A stretch of DNA of 64,000 nt from Sesamum alatum (taxonomy: Eukaryota > Streptophyta > Magnoliopsida > Lamiales > Pedaliaceae): assembly GCA_034509735.1 (NCBI GenBank), contig JACGWO010000007.1:27308046-27372045 (forward strand), given 5' to 3'. Shown one piece after another: positions 21,701 to 32,962 of the stretch (the first letter of the stretch is position 1; each line of letters starts with the position of its first letter). The notes under the pieces are model-generated. The model saw only the letters and a list, made by a program, of their open reading frames with translations. It was not told the DNA's origin and did not search any database. Both the position numbers and the translations under genes were made by a program.

Positions 21701-22127
21701 GGGTAAATTACAGCTGCCTCCCCTGAGGTTTAACATAATTACAAATACCCACTCGTTGTTTGAAAAATTACAAATACCCCCTCGAGGTTTGTAACCCTCT
21801 AACAAATAACTCATTTTCATCCATTTTTATGGGTGAATTGACCAAAATGCCGTTATGCAAACTGAATTATTCTTAAATTTTTTTGAATATTTTTGGATTA
21901 CAATGCACATGGAGAGGTTTTTTAAGTTTTTTATACATAGAAGCAGTAATGCAATTTGCCTCAGATTGATTTTCTACAACCTTAACTAAAAATGCAAAGG
22001 CAAAATGGTCAACTTCAGATATTTGGTTAAATATTACAAACCTTATGAGGGGATTTGTAATTTTTCAAACAACGAAAATGTATTTATAATTATGCCAAAC
22101 CTTAGGGGAGGTAATTGTAATTTACCC
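21701..22127. mobile_element. Mutator-like MITE
   Basis: Ends are GGGTAAATTACAGCTGCC and GGTAATTGTAATTTACCC. Flanking 9-mers taaataaaa and taaacaata are similar, with two mismatches. The body matches the copy at 1918 (gaggtttaacataattacaa, and aaaattacaaatacccc with its inverted counterpart). 427 bp, noncoding. Confidence 0.75.
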
Positions 22128-22500
22128 TAAACAATATAATATAACATTCTTCTTACTGTAGCTTGATCACATCCATATTTAACATTTATTTACATGTTAT
22201 ACTTGTATAATTAGGGTAACAATACTTTTAATAGAAAAACTTTCTTTTGTAACATCTTGACAACATATGACCTGGTCTTCTGTATCTCATAATCACGGTT
22301 GCAGACAACACGAGGGTAAAGAATTTGAGCCAAGTCAAACAAGGGTTTGTTTGAATTCTATTTGAATTTTTCATTCATATAAAATTGAATTTGAGTTTGA
22401 AATAATTATTAAATAAGTTAACTTTAGAAACACTTTAATTAATTGAATATGTTTTGGGTTTAAAGAGTGTGATATTTTCACATATATTTATTGAACTTTT
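22128..22500. other. AT-rich intergenic DNA
   Basis: No gene. The last bases lead into the 17-bp target duplication of the LINE (22501-22517). Confidence 0.5.
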
Positions 22501-22517
22501 AACAATTAATTTGAACT

Positions 22518-23450
22518 AGGCATATGATAGGGTGGAGTGGTCGTTTCTTAAAAGGGTTCTGCTTAGAATATGGTTTCACCATCGCTTTGTTGAGCTGATC
22601 ATGTTATTGGTTACTATTGTCTCATATTCTATTACATTGAATGACACTCAGTTTGGATTCTTTAGACCAGAGCGGGGGATCCGGCAGGGTGACCCCCTGT
22701 CCCCGTATTTGTTTCTGTTTTGTGCATAGGCTTTTTCCTGCCTGATTTAGGACGGGTGACGGGATTGGCAATCTCTCCCCAAGCACCCAGGATATCACAC
22801 TTGTTGTTTGCTGATGACACGTTGCTATTTTGCGGAGCCATGCCGAAACAATTGAGGGAAGTAAGGCGGATCCTAGGTGTGTATGCACAGGCTTCCAGGC
22901 AAGAGATTAACTTGCTAAATCCAGCATGGTGGTGAGTGGAGGGGTACCCACGGCCATCAAATACTTCTTAGGGGCGGTCATGGGGGTACGAATTGTGGCT
23001 AGTCACGACCGGTACTTGGGTTTACCAGCTATAGCAGGTCTCTCATGGGGAGCGCTGTTCCGGAACATCCGGGACAGAATATGGGACCGAACCCAAGGGT
23101 GGAATGGTAAGCAACTCTCTCAAGCAGGTAAAGGGGTACTCATAAAAGCGGTGTTGCAAGCGCTGCCCATGTACGCTATGTCATGTTTCTAACTCCCAAA
23201 GACATTCATTTGGGATTTCGAATCGGCCATGGCGGATTTCTGGTGGCATACTCGAGGGGAGAGGAGAGTGCATTGGGTTGCGTGGAGACGACTATGCAAG
23301 CTGAGGGCAGTAGGGGTATGGGGTTTAGGGAGTTGAGGGAGTTTAATTTGGCTCTCCTAGCCAAGCAGGGATGGCGGGTAGGGTCTCGGGATAATTCGTT
23401 GCTTAGTCGGGTGTTAAAGGTTAGGTACTTCCCGGACGGAACCTTTTAGG
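22518..23450 (+). pseudogene. LINE reverse transcriptase fragment
   Basis: 22532-22729 reads EWSFLKRVLLRIWFHHRFVE and RPERGIRQGDPLSPYLFLFC, the plant LINE RT signature. The next frame gives ISHLLFADDTLLFCGA, carrying the catalytic ADD motif at about 22795-22830. Later frames give DRYLGLPAIAGLSW, WNGKQLSQAGKGVLIKAVLQ and RELREFNLALLAKQGWR, the usual sequence after RT. Each piece is in a different frame, so frameshifts are numerous. Confidence 0.88.
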
Positions 23451-23621
23451 AGGCTGGAATGGGGTCTAGGCCGTCCTTGACGTGGCGTAGTATGTTGGGT
23501 GCGAGGGAGCTTCTTCGAGATAGTTGCGAGCGAGATAGGGAGGGACGGTGGCAGTGGGTCTGTGAGAAAATGGGGAGGTTTACAGTCCGGAGTGCATAAC
23601 GGTTAGCAATTTCTATGAGGG

Positions 23622-23912
23622 ATGGGGGGGGGGGGGTTGGCATCAGCATCTGGCGCAAATCTGATGATGTCAAACAGACGGGGCTCGTTGTGGACTATAA
23701 TGTGGCGAATACGAGTGCCGCTGAAGGTGGGGGTGTTCCTGTGGAAGATGTGTATGGAGGCACTACCACACTTGGCTAATCTCGCAAGGCGAAATGCAGA
23801 GGTACAGACAGATTGTGGAATCTGCGGCGCTGCTGTAGAGTCGACGCAACACATAATGATTGAATGCCCATTTGCTCGCCAAGTGTGGGCGTTGTCTAAT
23901 ATCCCGTGGTGA
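23622..23912 (+). pseudogene. LINE zf-RVT domain fragment
   Basis: The frame reads WTIMWRIRVPLKVGVFLWKM, then CGICGAAVESTQHIMIECPF and ARQVW. This is the zinc-binding reverse transcriptase domain (C-x2-C then H-x4-C) found at the C-terminus of plant LINE ORF2 proteins. Downstream sequence to 24250 is decayed. Confidence 0.85.
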
Positions 23913-24326
23913 TGGATTTCGGCGTGGCGAACAGGTCCGGCAGAAGGGGTCTTTCAGATTCTGCAGAACCTGGACCAGGAGGAGCAGAGGGTATTCTGTA
24001 TGTTAGCGTGGAAACTTTGGCAACACAGGTGCAGCAGGATGATGGAAGGCAATCATTAGATGCCAATGGAGGTTTTGGAAGGAGCAAGAAGGATGTTGGG
24101 GAGTTATTTCGATGTGAGGGACAAGTTGAGGGTAGTGTAGGGGGTCATTGCTTGTTGGTTCTGAATGAGTGCTGCTGGTTGAGGACTTATTTGCTAGTAG
24201 GATTGTTCTTTGAATTCATGCACAAGACTGTATGCGTGTACACGGACTGAAGTGGTATGTTTCTTCATATTTTATTTATAATATCACCGTTTCTTCATAA
24301 AAAAAATAAAACAATTAATTTGAACT

Positions 24327-24634
24327 CGAATGTCAATTAATTTGACTCATTCTTAAGACCTTATGGCCCATTTACTAAGTCGAACTGGGTGGGATATTTG
24401 ACTCGTTTACTTTGTAAACGCCAGTTCAGGACAACTTATGCAAGCTCGATAACACGCTTGGTTGTAGGGCGATAATTATCCCACCTCATGAGGTGGTATT
24501 GTTATCAAGCCAAGCCCAAGCCCAAGAAATATGAACATTTTATGGTCCGAAAAGTTTTCAATTTTTTGGTGACAAATCATTTTGTTATCCCCGAATGTCA
24601 TCAAAATTTCGCCTTCATCAATAGACAATATGTT
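24327..24634. other. Intergenic DNA
   Basis: No gene. Unique-looking AT-rich sequence between the LINE and the inverted-repeat element. Confidence 0.45.
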
Positions 24635-25220
24635 ACACGTATGCAGGAAAATTATTTTAACAATATAAAAAAATTACAAAAATAGCATCATTTGAAAATT
24701 CTTAAAAAAATAAACGAAGTCGGTATCTAAAAAAAATATAAAATTATCTGAAGTCGGTATCTGAGACAAAGTGTGCAAGAACTGTTGTGCAACGGTTCTT
24801 GCACATGAAATATTCTTTTTAATCAATTAATTTTTTAATTGTTACTTATTAATTAATTATTATTATGATTAATATTGTGTTTAATATATATAATATAGTA
24901 TATAGTTAAAATATTTTTAATTTATAGTATTTTTTATTTCTTTTATTTAATTTTATAATCATAAATATATTACTGGGTTTTAATACAAAAACATGTTAAT
25001 TATTAATTAATAATTTTATAATTAATTATTAATAAATATAACATGTTTGTTAATGTTGTGTATAAAGAATTGACAATACTTATATTGTATGATTTTATTG
25101 AGGTAGTAACACCAATCATTTTTTTAAAATAATAACGCAGTTTTAATAGTACAATCATATTTCAGACAATTGTTTTAAGAATATGGTCGTTACTTTGAGT
25201 AAAGTCAAGCAATATGAGTA
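24635..25220. repeat. Left part of an inverted-repeat (foldback) element
   Basis: From about 24635 to 25130 the sequence is an imperfect inverted copy of about 46445 to 45890. Matched phrases are acgtatgcaggaaaattatt, aatagcatcatttgaaa, cgaagtcggtatct, gtgcaagaac, tagtatatagttaaaa and gtgtataaagaatt. A smaller hairpin lies inside (gtgcaagaac...ggttcttgcac, about 24772-24804). At 25190-25215 the sequence turns back into direct orientation with the right arm (gagtaaagtcaagcaat), which marks the centre of the palindrome. It is noncoding, and the nested elements that follow were inserted into it. Confidence 0.75.
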
Positions 25221-25372
25221 GGGTGAATTATAATGACCTCCCCCGAGATTTGGCATAATTACGAATATTCCCTCTTTTTTTAAAAATTACAAATATCCCT
25301 CTGAAGATTGTAATTTTTAAACAAAGGCCTGGAATTTTCCATTTTGCCCTTTATTCTTTTAATGGAAGAAAC
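25221..25372. mobile_element. Mutator-like MITE, left half, interrupted
   Basis: Starts GGGTGAATTATAATGACC and follows the MITE body (ttggcataattacgaat, aaaaattacaaatatccct). It is broken at gaaac by the copia LTR. A short continuation, gaaacctctcactgtg, appears after the far LTR at 45654, matching gaaacctctccctgctc in the copy at 1918. Confidence 0.75.
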
Positions 25373-27600
25373 TGTTAGAATAGGTGACCAGAAAGCCAAT
25401 AGATTTGGCGATTTGTAACCTATCTGACAACTTGATGTAAATGTAATATTATTATGTGATGAATAAGATGAGTGTTCGTCACCAATGGTCCTTCTTTGTT
25501 GCGCTCATCTTATATTTGTTAAACCGGTGTTTAACTTATATCGCAACAAAGCCCACAGACCATGGATAACAACTCGTGCAGTTGGGCCACGCATTGGATG
25601 GTGGTCATGAAACCAACTGATTAAGAGTTGGGTCTGAAACGTTGCAAGTCGAGGACCTCGAGACAGGGCATCGAGAGTCCTATTGAGACTTGCGTCAAGA
25701 GTCATGTTCATTGGATGAGTGCCGTGTTTCATCGGCGACAGGCGTGGGACGCCTACACGATCTTGATGGGTTGGTCGACTGGGGTCGAGCCGACTGGACT
25801 GACTCACGGGGATCATCATATGGAAGCGTTGGAGGCTTGGTCGGTATGATTGGTTTTCCCCGGTTCCGATAGTACGGGAGTAATCCTCAGACTTGAGGGA
25901 TCATGGCAGTCGCATGCACAGGACGGCTGTATCTTAGATCTGGCGAGAGGTAATCATTCTGTAAGATGATTATCATAAGCCTTGTCTAGTGCAATCAGAA
26001 TGTGTAGCGAGGACGGTGGATTCCAAGAAGAGGATCCGTCCCCTGTCAGTATGTGACAGAGGTATCTCCTATGCACTCGGAGACTCGTTCATGCTGTTTG
26101 AAGCTGTGGCCACAGTGGTTGGTCGAACAGGGAATGGTTTCCTGTGTCGACACAATAAAGCATACGTGGTCTCGAGTATTAAGCATAAATGCCTAGTCAA
26201 GGACGGGAACCGACGCCTAATTCCATACCCTAGACTAAGGCCGGGAGACGGTAGACGGAAGGATCGTACCCGTACGGAATCGGCGCCTAAATGTTCACGC
26301 CAATTCACCTAGTGTCTAGTGCCATGGACCGTTGTTAGACGGCCACCCATGGTAACGGGCCCTTGTGGGACACGGGCCCAAGTCTAGCTGAGGGTGAACC
26401 TAAAGGGTCACACACAAATCACCGAGGAGGTTGAGAGATCGACTTGGAGTCAATCTCGAAGGATAAAATAAGTAATTGGATTACTTAAGGGAAAGTCCAT
26501 TGGATGGACGGGCCGATATTGTATCGGGCTTTCATTTAATCGGTAAATTGGATTTTCGATTAAAAATGGAAAGTTGAGATGTTGAGACGTTGGATCTTTT
26601 AATTGGATTAAAAGATCAACGGGAATAATTTAAATGGACATTAAATTGGATTTAATATTGGGTTCGTCGTAATTGGATTACGATAAATCCCGGTCCGTTA
26701 AATTATACCCGAGAGGAGAAATAATTCCTAATTTGGGATGGGAAGAAGTTGGACTTCTTTCCTTAATTAAACATGGCCGACACGCTCCCTTGGAGGAAGC
26801 AAAATCAACCATGTTTCATGCTAGGTGGTATGTTGACTTATCTCTTTTGGAAAGAGACAAATCAACTCCAATTAAGCTCTTCCCTTTTGGTATGATTTGA
26901 TCATACCATAAATTTTGGTAGGCTTGATTGAAGAATTAATGGTGATTGATTGGAATGAATCTAGACATCCTTGGATGAACCTAGACACATTCCAATAATC
27001 ACATTAATTATGTATATATATTAGAATATACAACACCTAGCATAAGTGATTCATTATTCATCTTTTTCTAGGAAAAAGAAAAAGACAAAAATCCTCTCCT
27101 CTCTCTCAAAATTTCGTGCTCCCTCCCTCTCTTACACTTGTGTTCTTCACTTGATTTTGAATCAAAAAGAAGAAAAAAGTAAGTTTAAGAGAACACTAAT
27201 TCATAGTGTTCTTCTCTTAAACCGATTCCTTCCTAAACCCGTTCTTTTCTAGCAAGAAGAACGTGTGTTTCTTCCGGTGTGGTGTGGATCACCTTTCGAG
27301 AATCCATACGTTTGGATTTCGTGAGCATTCCGGAGAAGGAACAACGCTAGTAGCCGGGAGCATACGCTAAACAATCAAAGGTAACGGTTTATTACGCTTT
27401 GATTAATTTCATTTGTATATCTATGCCCTATGTGTTTAAATATATATTTTAATATTTACACATCCTACATCGAACGCCCGGTTGAGCACCCAAGGGTACA
27501 CCCCTTGGGATTCGCGTATTTTGAATTTGATTTAAATTTACGCACTTTCCACGCTTTCTCGCTTCCGCTCGCGCTCCCGGGCGGATCCGCTTGTCTTTCA
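25373..27600 (+). repeat. 5' LTR of outer copia
   Basis: About 2,228 bp, TG...CA. It is nearly identical to 43428-45653 and very similar to the solo LTR at 59476-61685. It holds a frame at 25989-26312 that recurs in the second copy but has no protein similarity; I treat it as noncoding. tatgtatatatatt near 27006 is a possible TATA region. Confidence 0.95.
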
Positions 27601-27602
27601 AG

Positions 27603-27615
27603 TGGTATCAGAGCC
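27603..27615 (+). promoter_or_regulatory. Primer-binding site of outer copia
   Basis: TGGTATCAGAGCC begins two bases after the 5' LTR and matches the initiator-Met tRNA type site. Confidence 0.95.
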
Positions 27616-29412
27616 CGGTTCGATGTAAGGGGCATAGATCTATGTGTTTGGCATGATCTACTTGCTTTTAAATGGCTTTATTGGCATGTTAGATTACATA
27701 AATATATGAATAATATGATGATTCAATTGTTTGGATTTAATGGACTTTTGACATGCTTAATTTTGTTAGATTGGATCTAAAATTGCATGCTTATTTTCAG
27801 AATAATATTAATGTTATTGTGCTGAAACAGTTTTGAAAAACACAAAAAAAAAAAAAAAAGATTTTTGTCGGGCCGGCAGGGGCCGCGCCTGCGCGCGCGC
27901 TGTGCGCAGCCGGCCGCTGTTGGCCGAGGGCCTGCGTGCGCGCGCGCTGCCCTGTGCGCGCGGGCGGCCGGCCAGCACAACGGCTGGGCCATTTTGTGCC
28001 GTTTTTCGACTTTTTCCGGAAAATTCAATTTTCTGTATTTTCTGCACAATATTCTGAAAATATGTTAATTTTGCATTTTTGATTTTGGGATAATTGGATT
28101 ATTCCTTGAATTAAATTTGCTTAATTAATTTGGGATTAATACATGCATTGGATGCATTGTGCAAAATGTCCATTAAATTTAAAATTTGAATTTTGCATAT
28201 TATTTATATGTTTATGCTTTTGTGATGTTGGACATCACTTGGATATTTGGAATATCCATTGGTTATTTATGCATGATTATTTGGAATAATTATGTTATGT
28301 GAGTTGATGGAATCAACATGGGATGATCACAAAGCCCTAGACCTTGTGTATGGATGAATGAATGTTTATTTATTTTCTGTTGGGTGGGGCCTGCGTGCCT
28401 CTTGTTTTTGGGACTATCATCTCCCATATTTTCAGCCTCATGATGTTAAGGCTTGTTTTCTTTATTACCGATGTATTACTTTCAGTTGTAATGAGAGTAG
28501 ATAGGATTGGTGAGGTTTCAATTTTAACAAGCAATTGGAGTCGGAGACCCCAAGGAGGAGCATCAAGGCGTGAAACAAGAGCACTACAAGGCCCATTGGA
28601 ATGACACTGGGTATATTACTATTGTAATAATTTAGGACCACCCTAGACAGACCATAGACTCACTGCGGGCTCAGTGGGTCCCATAGGTTGGGCTTGTGAT
28701 CATCCTAACAGGGGTATGCTATGTTTTATGCATGCGGCGTTTTTTTATTTATTGCTTTAAATATTGGATATTTATGCATGCTAAAACACCATAATGTGAT
28801 GAGGTCTCGGTCACACTTAAACTCTCATTTGGTTGGACCAAATTAAATATTAGGCCCAGAGCGGACTTGGATCAAAATGGTATTTTGGTCTGTCCGAGCC
28901 TTCCATCCACAGCAATGTGGTGAGGAAGCTACCACTACCCAAGTGTGGTCTCACGAGTCGTGGCACATTTGGAATAGGGGAAAGCTGCACTATTGTTGTA
29001 AACAAAAAGACTGCGCTCGCTGTTTCCCTGTCTCACGAGTCGCGGGGGGCGACAGTTTGAGGCATGATTTGGTTGATGGGTCGGGCCCAACACTGAGTAA
29101 CATGGTTCGCTTGGAGTCCTCGGGACCATGTGAATAGGTGAGGCAAAATATCTTGGGAATCTCATTGGATGAGAATGATATTGGATATCTCCCACAAGGT
29201 CTTCTTCATGTGAATCGTAAAAGCGGGGCATGGAGATTACGCTTGTGGATCCCAAGCCCACTAGGAAATGGTTTCCCGAAACTCCGCTTGAGAGTGGCGG
29301 ACTTTCGTATAAATAGTGGGAGGGTTAAAGACTAAAAGACCAAGTCTTCAACTTGAACAATAATATTACCATTATCTGCTAATTTCTGCTTTACATTTTT
29401 AATAATGTAGAT
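27616..29412 (+). other. Untranslated leader of outer copia
   Basis: About 1.8 kb between primer-binding site and gag with no recognisable protein on either strand. It contains an A run (27845-27859) followed by the GC-rich block, and later text shared with the inner element's leader (taaatagtgggagggtt, gggcttgtgatcatcc). Confidence 0.7.
27864..27975. repeat. GC-rich, CpG-dense block in leader
   Basis: About 110 bp of almost pure G/C with cgcgcgcg runs and ggccggc words, inside an AT-rich leader. The inner element has a much longer counterpart at 38550-39135. The open frames across it are artefacts of base composition. Confidence 0.8.
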
Positions 29413-29894
29413 ATGTCTAAGAACCCGTTAACATGATTCTTGAGACTAACAAATTCAACGGAACGAACTACTCGGACTGGCTGAGAAACCTGAGGATTGT
29501 CCTCGGTTTCGAGAACCAAGGCTACGTCTTGGACGAGCCGCCACCGAGCGACTTACCGGAGGGGTCCACGCCTGAAGAAAGTTTGACGTTCGAGAAATGG
29601 CATGAGGACAACCGGAAAGTACGCAGTATCATACTGGCTTCGATGTCTAACGACATCCAGAAGCAGTATGAGAGGCTGGACAACGTCTCGGCCATAATGC
29701 TCCGCATGAACGAGGTTTATGCGGTTCCAGATAGGCATATTAGATATGCCGCCACAAAAGCATTCTTTGGCACCAAGCTCGCTGAAGGAGCGTCTGTACA
29801 GAGTCATGGGGTCAAGATGCTCTCCCTAGTGGAGAAACTCGAGGACCTTAAAGCTGGGCTTAACAATGACACGTACATTGACGTGATCCTCTAG
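29413..29894 (+). pseudogene. Outer copia gag N-terminal part
   Basis: ATGTCTAAGAAC at 29413 matches the gag start of the inner element, but a small deletion shifts the frame before ILETNKFNGTNYSDWL. The rest reads LRNLRIVLGFENQGY, VRSIILASMSNDIQKQYERL and KAFFGTKLAEGASVQSHGVK, a copia gag (UBN2-like) domain. A TAG at 29892-29894 replaces the Gln codon present in the inner copy. Confidence 0.88.
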
Positions 29895-30716
29895 TCGCTT
29901 TCTCCATCCTATGACCCGTTTGTTGTAAACTACAACATGAACGGACTTGAGAAGTCTATTCATGAGTTGATCAACATGCTGGTCCAATACGAGGCAACGA
30001 CCCACAAGTCGGCGCCGGCGGTATTGATAGGAGAGGCTTCGACCTCCAAGGCGAATGGCAAGAGGGCCGGACGCTGGAAGAGGAAGAAGGGCAAAGGGAA
30101 GACGGTTGTGGCCCCTGCTCGCGCTCCAGGCGTCCCTGTTGCTCCGGTTGGACCGAGCAAAGGGATAGGGAAGGCCCGTGGTTCTCAGCGGTCCAAGGCA
30201 AATGATGTCTGCATGCATTGCCAAGGGAAAGGGCATTGGAAGAGGGAGTGCCCACAACTCCTCTCCAACCCAGGTGTGTTTGTGGTTGAAGTTAATATGA
30301 TTACTAATTCTGCTTCATGGGTATTGGATACCGGGTGTGGTGCTCACATCTGCAACGATTTGCAGGCACTGCAAAGAAGCAGAAGGCTAACCAAGGATGA
30401 GATGATCCTGAGGCTAGGCGATGGCAAGGCCGTTGCTGCGGAGGCCGTAAGATCACTAGAGTTAGCCATTAGTAGTCATGTTAGGATTGTACTGAACGAC
30501 TGTTTCTATGTACCTAGCATGATTAAAAACATTGTTTCCATCCCGGTCCTTGATAAGGAGGGATATGAATTTACCATCAATAAAAACGGTTTTTTCATTA
30601 TCAAAGATGGTATTTCTCATTTGCTTGGTACATTGGTCAACGGTCTGTACATACTTCAACAGTCTGTACATACTTCAACAGTCTGTACATACTTCAACAG
30701 TCTAATTGGATTATGA
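29895..30716 (+). pseudogene. Outer copia gag C-terminus, CCHC and protease
   Basis: It continues SLSPSYDPFVVNYNMNGLEK, a Lys/Arg-rich linker, then the CCHC knuckle CMHCQGKGHWKREC (about 30210-30250) and the protease core WVLDTGCGAHICND with a DTG active site (about 30318-30360). The protease fold continues to GTLVNGLYILQQ. There a 19-bp unit is present three times (30643-30699), adding 38 bases and shifting the frame into a stop at 30714. Confidence 0.88.
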
Positions 30717-30960
30717 CTGCAGAACACAAACGAAAACGTGATGATCATAATAACGCACAGATATGGCATGCGAGGTTAGGTCATATCTCTAAATATAGGA
30801 TAAGAAGGTTGGTGGACTCAAAGAGTCTAGAAATAGATGATTTGGACAACCTACCGACCTGCGAATCCTGTCTAAAGGGAAAGATAACTAAGAAACCCTT
30901 TGTTGGACAAAGTACGCTAGCCAGTAGTCTGTTGGATTTGATCCATACAGATGTCTGTGC
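30713..30960 (+). pseudogene. Outer copia pre-integrase and integrase start
   Basis: After the frameshift the frame reads EHKRKRDDHNNAQIWHARLG, LPTCESCLKGKITKKPFVGQ and LLDLIHTDVC. It contains the HHCC-type pre-integrase domain and the beginning of the integrase core. It is cut at DVC by the inner copia LTR; the core resumes at 41342. Confidence 0.88.
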
Positions 30961-32946
30961 TGAAAGAAATTGTGGATCGTCCCGGGAAAAGCGCGAATGC
31001 GGAAGCGCGGTATAATTAAAATTAAATATGGAATTTAAACATGCTTTTAAATTAAAACACGTTTCAAAGGGTGTGCCTTTGAAATTTCCCGGGCGTTCGG
31101 TGTATCTCATGAACGAATAACACAAAATAAATCATGGAGGCCATAGGGTTGGAAATTAAAGAGAGGACGAAAAATTAAAACGAGACCTACCCGTTGTCGT
31201 TTTCGTCTTCAACGGCTACAAGCGTTGTTCCCCGTTTTGCACCAAGATCTCGTCTTTGAGACCCTCTAAATCGTGACACACGATCCACCCACGTATCTTG
31301 CACGTCGTGCTAGCAACGAACAAGTTTATGTTTTTGGAGTGGATGAATCAATAACACATTATTGATTAATGGTATTGATTCATCAAGTTCTTAATGTTCC
31401 AAGAACAAAAAGAACCAAGAAAATATTTCTTGGAGAGGGAGAGAGAATCGGACGAGAGAGAGGGAGAGAGAATCCGTGTGTGTGTGTTGTAGTGTGTGTG
31501 TTGGAGTTTCATCATCCTTCAACTTGTAGGATGCTAGGGGTTTATATAGAAGAGGAGTCTAATCCTCTTTAAACTCCTCTTTCAAGAACTCTATTTTGAC
31601 TAGGATTTTGACCTAGTCAAAGTCCTAGTCAAAGTAGTGTTTTGACCTAGTCAAAACAATCCTAGCCATCCATCTCTCCCATTCATCTCACCGTTGATTT
31701 AATTTAATTTAATGGAATATTTAAAACCTATTTAAATATTTCCAAGAGGCTAAAATAAATATAAATATTATTTAAGCCCATTAAATAAATCCCTTTGATA
31801 AATCTAATTTATCAATTTAACTTCCTTATATCTAATAGAAGGAATTATTTCTCCAAGAAAAAATAAAGGACCCGATTAAATCCAATTTAATCATTCCTTC
31901 ACTCCAATATTTAATTCCTAATTAAATATCTAAATGTGTGTGGATAGTGTGTGACTCTTTAGGTTCACCTTTCAGCTAGACTTGGTCGGATTCCTAGAAT
32001 CCTTCCGTTACCATGGGTGGCCATCTAGCAACGGTCCATGGCACTAGAGACTAGGTGAAATATTCAGGGATGAACATTTAGGCTCTAACAGTACACTTGT
32101 CCTTCTGTCTTAGGTCTCATCACTTAGAGTCTAGGGCACGGATAATGCAGGTACCCATCTTGGACCTAAGTGTCGGTCTGTCCTCACTAAACGCCGCAAG
32201 GGAATCCTTCCCTTCTGTTCAGTTACTGTGGCCACAGATTTTAGGGACAAGACACAGAGCATACATGAGACTCAACTGTCAATACCTATTGGCAGGAGAC
32301 AGATCCTTTCTTGGAAACTACTGTCACTTTGTACACCAGAACTGTACTAGACATGGCTTATGACTACCAAAGAGAATTCTGGCAATCTCTCACCATATCT
32401 AAGATACAGCCCTAACGTACAGGTAAACTGAGCAATTCCTCAAGTCAAAGGACTTGGCCTGTACCGTTGGAACCGGGAATACACGTCATACCTTGCTGAC
32501 CATACTCAAGGTCCTCCGTAAGACGGTTCCCGCGAGTCACCTCAGTCAGCTGCGTCCTAGCATGCTAACCCACTAACACTGCTTAGACGACCCTCGTCAC
32601 CCGTCGATGAAACACGACAGCAGGTGCTTAGTGCAAGTCTCAAATGGAATCCCGGTACCCATTTTCGGGATTCCTTGACTTGGAGATTTCCGGACTGATT
32701 CGGGAAGACTGATTCCGTGGACCTACCTTCAAGCGTAGTCCCAGTCCCCGAAATTGATTCTCAGTCCGTGGGCTTTGTTTGCGTAGTGAACAGATATGGA
32801 AAACAAATATAAGTGAACACAAACAAAGTGATGCCAAATGAAATTCACTTCTTTATTCATTAATGATTTATCAAACACCTGAAATTGTCTAGACATAGGT
32901 TACATATTCCTGCCAAAATTGGCTTACATGGTCACCTATTCTAACA
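30961..32946 (-). repeat. 3' LTR of inner copia
   Basis: 1,986 bp. A TATATAAA box lies on the minus strand (reverse complement at 31541-31548). It carries a CT/GT-rich stretch near 31436-31500 and a block (accatgggtggccatctagc) conserved, inverted, in the outer LTRs. Confidence 0.95.
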
Positions 32947-32957
32947 ATCTCCCACTT
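32947..32957 (-). promoter_or_regulatory. Polypurine tract of inner copia
   Basis: The minus strand reads AAGTGGGAGAT immediately before the LTR, identical to the tracts at 43417 and 50958. Confidence 0.9.
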
Positions 32958-32962
32958 GACCT

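Larger units (their letters stand above)
22518..24309 (+). mobile_element. 5'-truncated L1-type LINE fragment
   Basis: A 17-bp direct repeat, aacaattaatttgaact, lies before the insert (22501-22517) and right after an A-rich tail (24310-24326). The insert opens in the middle of RT (AYDRVEW) and ends with an RNase H-less L1-type tail carrying a zf-RVT domain, an untranslated stretch and ataaaaaaaataaa. This is target-primed insertion with 5' truncation. Multiple stops and frameshifts make it inactive. Confidence 0.92.

Noticed and set aside
25989..26312. A frame of 107 codons inside the outer LTR, repeated at 44043 and partly at 60094
   Set aside because: It recurs because the LTR recurs; it lacks similarity to known proteins and is broken in the solo LTR copy. 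The reverse-strand frames at the same place are likewise shadows.
27833..28068. Overlapping frames across the outer GC-rich block
   Set aside because: Present on both strands simultaneously and due to GC composition; no domain.
28362..29335. Several frames of 65-108 codons in the leader of the outer element
   Set aside because: They lie in untranslated leader shared with the inner element, are not conserved in frame there and show no domain.
30643..30699. CRISPR-like direct repeats
   Set aside because: The units are contiguous without spacers and sit in a plant retrotransposon frame; it is a small tandem duplication.
32097..32363. Plus-strand frame of 88 codons in the inner LTR
   Set aside because: Lies on the antisense strand of the LTR and matches no family.
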